64,000 bases of DNA, taken from Corticium candelabrum. Lineage: Eukaryota; Porifera; Homoscleromorpha; Homosclerophorida; Plakinidae. Position numbers and translations under genes: made by a program. Each line of letters starts with the position of its first letter. The first letter of the stretch is position 1. Below are positions 56,776 to 64,000 of this stretch, piece by piece. The notes beneath the pieces were generated by a model. The model saw only the letters and a list, made by a program, of their open reading frames with translations, was not told where the DNA came from and did not search any database. Location of the stretch: the NCBI RefSeq assembly GCF_963422355.1, contig NC_085093.1:5229018-5293017 (forward strand), given 5' to 3'.

Positions 56776-57545
56776 CACAGTTAGAATGTTCATAATATTA
56801 CTTGCAAAGAGCTGTAATACTGTCTGTCAGCTAATCCCACTGCATCAACTACAGGTCATTTAAGCACTTTGCTGATAGGGATGTGGTCTGTGCTCTCACA
56901 TTCAGAAATGTACGACAGGAACCTGGACAGATTACTGAGGATGATGTTAACTGTTACATCATATTGAAACTTTTGATTTTTGCTTGTCATTACTTTACAG
57001 TCTCATCTTACCAAAATGGTTGACTCTGCTGCCTCAACTAGCAAAGAGGCATAGCTTTCCTAATTGTATTGGCACAGTCAAGGGCAAAGGGGTAGTCAGC
57101 GGCATATCCACAACTTATACATCTGTGATTTCCTGTCGAGTGACAAAGGTTAAATTGGACGAGTTGCTCAACTGTGCCTGAAGTAGGAGACAGAATCAAA
57201 ACAAGTTTTACAGCCAATGATTGCCTGTTTGTCACGTATTATTCCCAAGGTAGTAATAGTATTTACTGGAGCTTGAAAATTAGTGCATGTGATATCAACA
57301 ATGAGAAGTGGGTGACTTCTGTTCTTTGGAACTTGGGTTACAACTGGAATGCTTCAGTGGTGTATCAGATGGTGACAATTAAAAGATATATTGTTAGAGG
57401 TAAACTGGTAGTGCAAAGCTCAAGCAGTCAAGGAATACCGTAGCAGTGTTAACTATTATTGATAACATGCCTTGTATTGTTGGAGGATGGGCTGGCCAGT
57501 ACATTAACTCTGTAGAAGGCATGCATATCTATTTCTGACCTTCAT

Positions 57546-58677
57546 TTGCTTATTCTGCGTGCAACATATCACAGTGACAGGTTTGTATAGCCTTTGCCAT
57601 GAGGACAATAAAAGTGTTTGTAGATATCTTGTATGTACTGTGGTCTGAATAGCTATCTTGACGAACGCGCCCTATCTAGAAATGTAAAAGGGCCGGACTT
57701 AATAATAAAGCTTTTTAATATCTATTTTATTTATAAATTAAAATATTCTATAGACAGTACACTCTGCTATTTTGAAATGGCAGATCTTAATATAATCATT
57801 ATTTTATATCTATCCTATTTAATTAATTGTATTACCTTATTATTTCTAATATAATCACAGGTCTCCAATACATCTCCACTAGAAGCTAGCAAACTAGGGA
57901 CCCTAGCTCATACAAAGAACAAAAGTTAGTCTCCAATACAAAGCAGACACGTCAAGTGAAGTACCACTACCTAGTAGTGTACCACCACTACCTAGAATAG
58001 TGTACCAGTAGTCAAACAGTGTCACTGTGTATTCGATATGGCAATAAATGATAGCGAAATAAATGTGAGCACAGTTGAGTTAACCAACATTGAAACTATG
58101 TAGGACACGGTCTTCAACAAAGACATGTCTCTAGTAAAGACATCTGTCAGGCCCTTTGAAAAATAAGGACATGTTATATTAAATGTGGTATCAATTATTA
58201 CTTACCTGTTACTCTCTCTTCTGTAATACTCAATGTGCCTAACATTAAAAATGTTGCTATCTACTGTAGTACTTATTACGTGTTTCAGTTTCTTAAAGAC
58301 ATACAACTCTGTGCATCACTAGTCCCAACCAGTTGGCAGATACAGATGCGATGTGAATCTTGGCATGTATTGGATCAAATGCGTACTGGCTAAACTGATT
58401 CCATTTCACTCAATACCGTGCAAGTGAACCAAATTTAATACATGACCATCACAACAGATTAATAAACAATGCATAATATTCCACACCTAAATTTTCCAGT
58501 CTATTAATTAAAATTGATATCAATTAAATTGCAGCATAACAGGTGTGCTTGACTGCACCAATAGCTGAAAACCGAGTAGCAATACAGTTATAGCAAACAC
58601 GCTCATTGTCAAACTCTGGGCCATCTGGAGTCTTCTTTCCTTATGTTTTACCTACAAACTTATGTGTTGCTTACAAA
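57546..58677. other. Centre of the inverted duplication
   Basis: AT-rich spacer between the two convergent kinase-Kelch copies, with no gene. Local repeats are GTCTCCAATACA (57861 and 57932) and a duplicated TACCACTACCTAG block (about 57960-58010). No perfect palindrome was seen at the centre, so the junction is either old or was never seamless. Confidence 0.55.
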
Positions 58678-61600
58678 CTACTGTTCCATATTCAATGCCT
58701 CGACAGTGTTCAGATCCGACAGTGTGCCATCACGCATCCCTCCGGCTGCTAGAATGATTTCATCTGCAAAAGTGCACATCCCATGCAGAAAACGAGGATC
58801 GATCATCGATGGCAACGGCTGCCAAACACCAGGCCAGCTGTCCAACCACGATACACTATTTCCTATCATTCCATTATATTGAGGCATCATTCTTCCGCCA
58901 CCAACTACAAGCTTTCCTGATGCAACAGCACATGAACAGCCATACAGTGATGTCGCAGGCAGACTAAGCAAATGAAGGTCAGAAATGGACATGGCTTCTA
59001 CAGAGTTAATGTACTGGCCGGCCCATCCTCCGACAACACAAAGCATGTTATCGATAATAACACTGCTACACAATTTTCTTGCCTGCTTGAGCTTTGCACT
59101 ACCAGACTGCTGACCGCTTCGCATATCATAGATCAACACATTGCCCAATGTGCCAGATTGATATTCACCTCCAACGATATATATTTTGTCACCATCCGAA
59201 ACAGCACTGAAGCATTCCAGTTGTGACCCAAGTTCCAAAGAACAGAAATCACCCCACACGTTATTATCAATATCATATGCACTAATTTTCAAGCTCCAGC
59301 CAGTACTACTATTGCGTTGGGGATAATAAGTGGCAAACAGGCAATCGTTGGCTGTAAAAATTGTTTGAATTCGAGCTCCTAGTTCAGGCACAGTTGCACG
59401 ACTCATCCAACCTTTGTCGCTTGACAGGATATCACAAAGATATAAGTTATGAAAGTCACTAACAACCACCTTGCCTTTGACTGTGCCGATACAATTAAGA
59501 AAGCCATGCCTCTTTGGCAGTTGGGGCAACTGTGTCCACCTTTTTGGTAAAAGATGAGCCTGCAAAGTAATGGCAACAACGTCAACAGTTTTGATATGAT
59601 ACAACTACTAACCTCCTCCTCAGCAATCCGTCCAGGTTTCTGTCGTGCTGTTTCAACAAAAGATAACCCATTATCTAAATCACGATGACCATGTAAAAGG
59701 GTATCACCTATTCTGTCTGCAGATTCTTCAACTGTTACAATGGGTTTCACTGGGAGAGGGTCCAAAAACCCACCCATACCATATGACACACCTATAGTTA
59801 AACAAGAGAAGTCAGTTGCAATTCAACTGTCCTGTTATGATAATAAGAGAACATACGAGGTATAATGGGACCACTTCTTTCGTGTAAAGAAAGAGAAAGT
59901 AAAGAGGGTAAAAAGTTGACTGATGCAGTTGTTGGAATATCAACTTCACTTTGAGTCACAGATGACACAGATGATGTAAATGGCAGAGTTGTACTGGTAC
60001 GACTGGGACTCAATCCAAATACGGTATTTGATAATGCTGCGCTGGTAGCACCTGAATGTGGCACCACATAGGAAAGCGTTGAAACAGAACTTGAAGCAGT
60101 TGATCCCAAATTTGATTCATCAAAAGAGTCAAGCAACATTGAAGCTGATGATGATACATTTGTATCAGAGACTGGTTGAATAGACATGCTACTAATCGCA
60201 TTGCCAGTATCTACTTCTGTAGCTAAATTGTCTATGCCACCACGGCTGCTCTGATTGCATGAGATGGATGTTTGTCCTATGATCCCTTCAAACATTGTAA
60301 TTATTTCTAGAAAATCAAACAATTGTAACAAAATAAACCCACAGCTTACCTAGTATATGTCTAGTAATTGTTTTACCTCCAAAATCTAGCCTGCTGTCTG
60401 GCTGATCATTCCAGCAACGAGTAATTAATTGTCGAAAGCCTTTACTGCAGTTGTTGTCACTCAGTTTAGGTCTCTGGTTAGCCAGGACATTTGCACGAAT
60501 CACTGCACTGCTCATTGTAGCTACATAAAATAGCATAGTGACACTCTCATTCAAACTTACAAGTAGTACAAACTAGAGCAACCATAAACAGGCTTCATTT
60601 CTTTCAGTTGCCACAGAATGATAGAATACCTTTGTAGGACAGTGCATTCAATGACTATACTTCAGAGTAAAACAAGGAGAACTTACGAATAAACATCAAT
60701 CTTTGTTTCTTGTTTCTTCTCTACTTTGTCTAGAAAGACTTCTGGGGCAGTGAATGCAACGGTTCCCATCACAGTTGAGATACTGCTCGATTGAACTGCT
60801 GATCGTCTTGAAATTCCTCTCATTGTTGACAATCCAAAGTCTATAATCTGTCAGCAAAGACATCCATGAAGTAGAAGCCATCTACAATGGAATTGCACAA
60901 CCTGCCTGCCTACTGAAATGTGTGCTTTTCTGTGTTCAATCGTGGGTATTAGTTTAGAATTTATGATAATTTTTTATTACAATTGCTTTGATCGTAAACT
61001 TCAAATGGCAAAACATGAATTGATGAATGGATTTATTTATTTATTAATCAATTTGATAAAAGGAACATGTCAATTGTAAACAACTATTATGACATTGTCA
61101 AGCTTCGACTCTAACTGCCAATATTGAACTCGGCTGAGATATTAGCAGCTGAAATTTCATATGTATAGTAACATGTGAAGCTGTCTACAGATATCATACT
61201 TACAAAGAGACACAAACAGACAAAGACACAGACAGACAGATAGACACAAAAACGAAGACCTCTGAGAACATTACAACATCAGCCCATTGTGTGTTATGTT
61301 CCTGGTACTGACAATAATTCCATGATTGATACCCATGGATGCTCACCTTGCAGGAGTAATTGCAATCAACTAAAACATTGGCTGTTTTCAAGTCTCTGTG
61401 TATAATTGAAGGGTTGAGACTGTGCAAAAAGTCCATTCCCTTTGCAATTTCCAAACTCATCTTCAGTCGACAGCTCCACTTTCTGATTTCAGGATGCTCA
61501 CGTTCTCCTGACAGCAACATGCTCTCCAAATCCCCATTTCCTACATGCTCCATTACAATCGCATAATGGCCATGATCAGTGCATAAACCCAGTAATCGAA

Positions 61601-61907
61601 CAACGTGAGGACATTCAGTCAGTCGATGAAGGATGGTAACTTCTGACAGAAAACTCTTCTCATCACTAAAGCAGATTTGCGTCAACCGCAGTAAAACAAT
61701 GCTATTATAGCTCTTCTTGTGTATTTACCTAGGTTTCAGTCTCCTAGGCGTTGAGAGAATCTTTATGGCAACTAGTTGACCAGAACCTCTCAAGCGACAT
61801 CTATAGACTTCTCCGAAGGTGCCTGAACCAAGCCAGTCATTGCCCGTGTCGTAGACAAAGTCATCTGACCGAAACAGCGTCGGCCTAGGATCACTGGCTG
61901 CAGCCAT
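58678..61907 (-). CDS. TKL (RIPK-like) protein kinase with Kelch C terminus (kinase C)
   Basis: Eight exons with matching phases: 61729-61907, 61347-61665, 60687-60847, 60583-60629, 60377-60520, 59857-60306, 59613-59791 and 58678-59559. They total 2361 nt (786 aa). The kinase covers about residues 15-290 with GSGTFGEV, VAIK, HRDLKTANVLVD, IIDFGLS and APE all intact. A Ser/Thr-rich linker of about 200 residues follows. The last exon gives Kelch-type repeats (IYIVGGEYQ, LCVVGGWAGQYINSVE, LVVGGGRMM and IILAAGGMRDG), likely a beta-propeller for binding a partner protein. Exons 2-5 have exactly the same lengths as in kinase A (319, 161, 47, 144). It is head-to-head with a SAM/SH3 gene. Function is unproven; signalling upstream of the RNF213-type product is a guess. 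Confidence 0.9.
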
Positions 61908-62280
61908 TGCTCAAGACCCTGTTGACTGCCCGTATGTTTGAAGCCAGAGCTGAGTATGCGAAATGACCTAAAACACGCGTCAAAGCGTGTGTGCATCAGT
62001 TTAGCTAATAGTGTAGCTTTTAAATAATTAGTGATTGTTAGTAAGTTGTGCATTACGAGAAGGAAAATTGGAGGCGTGGTCACCTCATGTGATTCTTTCT
62101 CTCGAAAAATCTGGCTCATTTATATAGGTAGGGTTTACTCTGTAACATATACATTTTACAGCTACGTTTGTCTGTTAGTTGAAAGGGAGAAACATGTATC
62201 CAGTCAATAGAAAAGTCTAGTTGCCAGCTTTCCTAAATGATCACGTTGTATACGGGGTTATTTTCCTGTTGAAGCATCGC
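61908..62280. promoter_or_regulatory. Divergent promoter region, right arm
   Basis: A 373-bp gap separates the starts of kinase C (minus) and the SAM/SH3 head (plus). AAACATACGGG lies on the minus strand at 61929-61939, about 21 bp before the kinase ATG. The block near 62050-62100 matches the left-arm promoter region in inverted orientation. Confidence 0.5.
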
Positions 62281-64000
62281 ATGGAAACTTGGCTAGAGCA
62301 AAGCGTGTTGTCAGAGTGCTACAAGCCGCTGTCTGACGCTGGAATCAATATCCTCGAGATTGCTGCTCGCCTGACGAAGGAGGACCTGAAGATGGCAAAA
62401 ATCGAGCAGAGTGACATCGTTGAGAGACTTTTGACAGCTTGCAGCTCGTTGAAATTTGGTAAGATTGACGATATGTGACAGAAATGTGGGATTAACGTCG
62501 TAAGTTATTCACTTGTTGAAGGTAAACTATCAATGGATGTGGAAAAAGTAGATGGAAAAACTGATGGCGGTCAGCACGTGCCCACGGCGTCTTTTACTGC
62601 CAACTGTGATTACCAAGCGACGGAGTATGTCAAACTTACCTACCTAACTGTTTGAATATGACAATGAACGTCTTGTAAATGGCATTTTAGTGACAGTGAG
62701 CTAACAATTAAGAAGGGGGACCTAGTTGTGGTGTTGGATAAAAGTGACAAGGACAGATGGAAAGGAGTTGTACGTGAAACTGAAGGCTTCTTTCCGCGTA
62801 GGATTTTTAATGAAATCCTAAATTCTTCAGCCAGCAGTCCACAGCCGCTTTCAGATGAGGCAACTGCAAAGGAACCAGTTATTGTCAATCAACCAACAAG
62901 AACAACTGCATCAGGTGCTGCAGAGGTACCAACATTGCGTGAAGTTGCAGAGGGAAGGACAATCGAGATCAAGCCACCACTTCATCACGCCCTACAGAGG
63001 AACTGAATGTGCTTGAGCTTGCAGAGGGAAAGGACAATCGAGATCAAGCAACAACTGCCTCACATGCTACAGGTATCAATGGTGCTTGAGCTTGCACTGG
63101 GAAACGTCGATCAAGGTCAAGTGACAACTGCATCACATGCTACAGAGGGATCAACGTTGCTTAAGCTTGCAGAGGCAAAGGATGATATAGCCACAGAAGT
63201 TAGCTCTGCGTGAAGCGACAAAACTGGAAATCTCCATGACCTTGGTGGTCTTGTTGCAGTAACAGGGTAGGATGAAGAAGGAATTTAAGTGTTTTTACCT
63301 TTTTTAATTTGTTGTTTATACAGGGAGCAGACCAGGTTGCAGCAGTGGCTGGAAGAGGTTCAGCTGTCTGACCTCTACAAATTGCTTTGTGATGCAGGGA
63401 TACAAGATCTGGAAGCGCTTTCACATGTGAGCAGGGATGAACTAGAAAGAGCAGGAATCAATAAAAATACAATAAGCAGACTACTGACTGCAAGCAATAT
63501 GTTGAAATTGGGTAAGCATATTGCTGTGTATTAGTTAGAGACATTAGTCTATGCCATGACACTTGATATGGTTCTACAGGTGCATCACATTCAAGGGGTC
63601 AACTATATACAGCTGAACATGGCTATTTTCAAAAAGAGTAAAGACACTTGAACATTTCATGCACATTTGGCTTCTGTTCTGTTCTGACTGTCAATATTAT
63701 CTATTGTCTAGTGATTCCAAATTGACAATTGATAGAGGTGACAAAGTTTTAGTAACTGACATGTCAGACAAGCATAGGTGGAAAGGTACTGTCGATCAGT
63801 ATGAAGTTGGTTTCCATCTTGGGTGTTTGATAGCAAACAGAAACCTTCAGTACGTGATTCTCAACAATTGCCAGTCGCTGCTAGTGCAGATGATGAGGCA
63901 GCCAGGTCTGACTTGACAATCTCTAAGCATGAACTCCAGCCTTCTCAAACAGCAGACCCATCATCTTCGCCAGCAAGTTGTTATCAACAAGAACCATCTG
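62281..64000 (+). pseudogene. SAM/SH3 head, right-arm copy (frameshifted, runs off the window)
   Basis: Exon 1 (62281-62460) encodes an intact SAM-like domain, METWLEQSVLSECYKPL. Exon 2 (about 62522-62622) and exon 3 (from 62690, SH3: [20 protein letters not shown]) follow. Within the 26-residue repeat region two indels break the frame (near 62955 and 63070), and a TGA (63213-63215) replaces a Ser codon. The second SAM (about 63324-63511, LQQWLEEVQLSDLYKLL) is open. The next SH3 exon has lost one base near 63804, turning EGWFP into a shifted frame. It has four repeat units against three in the left arm. Whether an RNF213-type core follows beyond the edge cannot be seen. Confidence 0.8.

Overview
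The window is nuclear DNA of an invertebrate animal. It has spliced genes with short GT-AG introns (mostly 50-75 bp), many dinucleotide and tetranucleotide repeats, and remnants of several eukaryotic transposon classes. The gene content (a very large RNF213/mysterin-type E3 ligase and TKL kinases fused to Kelch or to an unrecognised tail) fits an early-branching or marine invertebrate. A sponge is my best guess, but this is inference. No prokaryotic features (operons, ribosome binding sites, CRISPR) are present.

Layout. 1-7.3 kb is intergenic and repeat-rich. It holds a two-exon-plus remnant of a kinase (minus strand, 4.36-5.73 kb) split by a 0.9-kb foldback element with 9-bp flanking duplications, plus two copies of a (TCTG)n-headed dispersed repeat. 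7.3-17.9 kb is an 11-exon plus-strand gene (kinase A, 758 aa predicted), a RIPK/TKL-like kinase with an unrecognised C-terminal half. 15.5-23.3 kb contains a Ty3/gypsy fragment and two truncated copies of a non-LTR retrotransposon. 24.9-49.2 kb is one very long minus-strand locus: an RNF213-like protein (two AAA modules, RING, RZ finger) whose 5' exons encode SH3 and SAM-like domains. 49.9-57.5 kb is a decayed plus-strand kinase-Kelch pseudogene (kinase B) broken by a 3.5-kb hAT transposon and a tRNA-derived SINE. 58.7-61.9 kb is an intact minus-strand kinase-Kelch gene (kinase C, 786 aa predicted). 62.3 kb to the window end is a second, frameshifted copy of the SAM/SH3 head on the plus strand.

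How the pieces fit. The segment from about 42-57.5 kb and the segment from 58.7 kb to the right edge are the two arms of a large inverted duplication with its centre near 58.1 kb. Each arm carries the same head-to-head pair: a kinase-Kelch gene and a SAM/SH3-headed RNF213-type gene sharing a promoter region of a few hundred bases. The arms have decayed reciprocally. The left arm keeps the RNF213-type gene and has lost the kinase; the right arm keeps the kinase, and its SAM/SH3 head is broken. A divergently transcribed RIPK-like kinase and RNF213-type ligase, duplicated as a unit, is the most interesting candidate system here. An innate-immune role is an inference from what RIPK and RNF213 proteins do in vertebrates.
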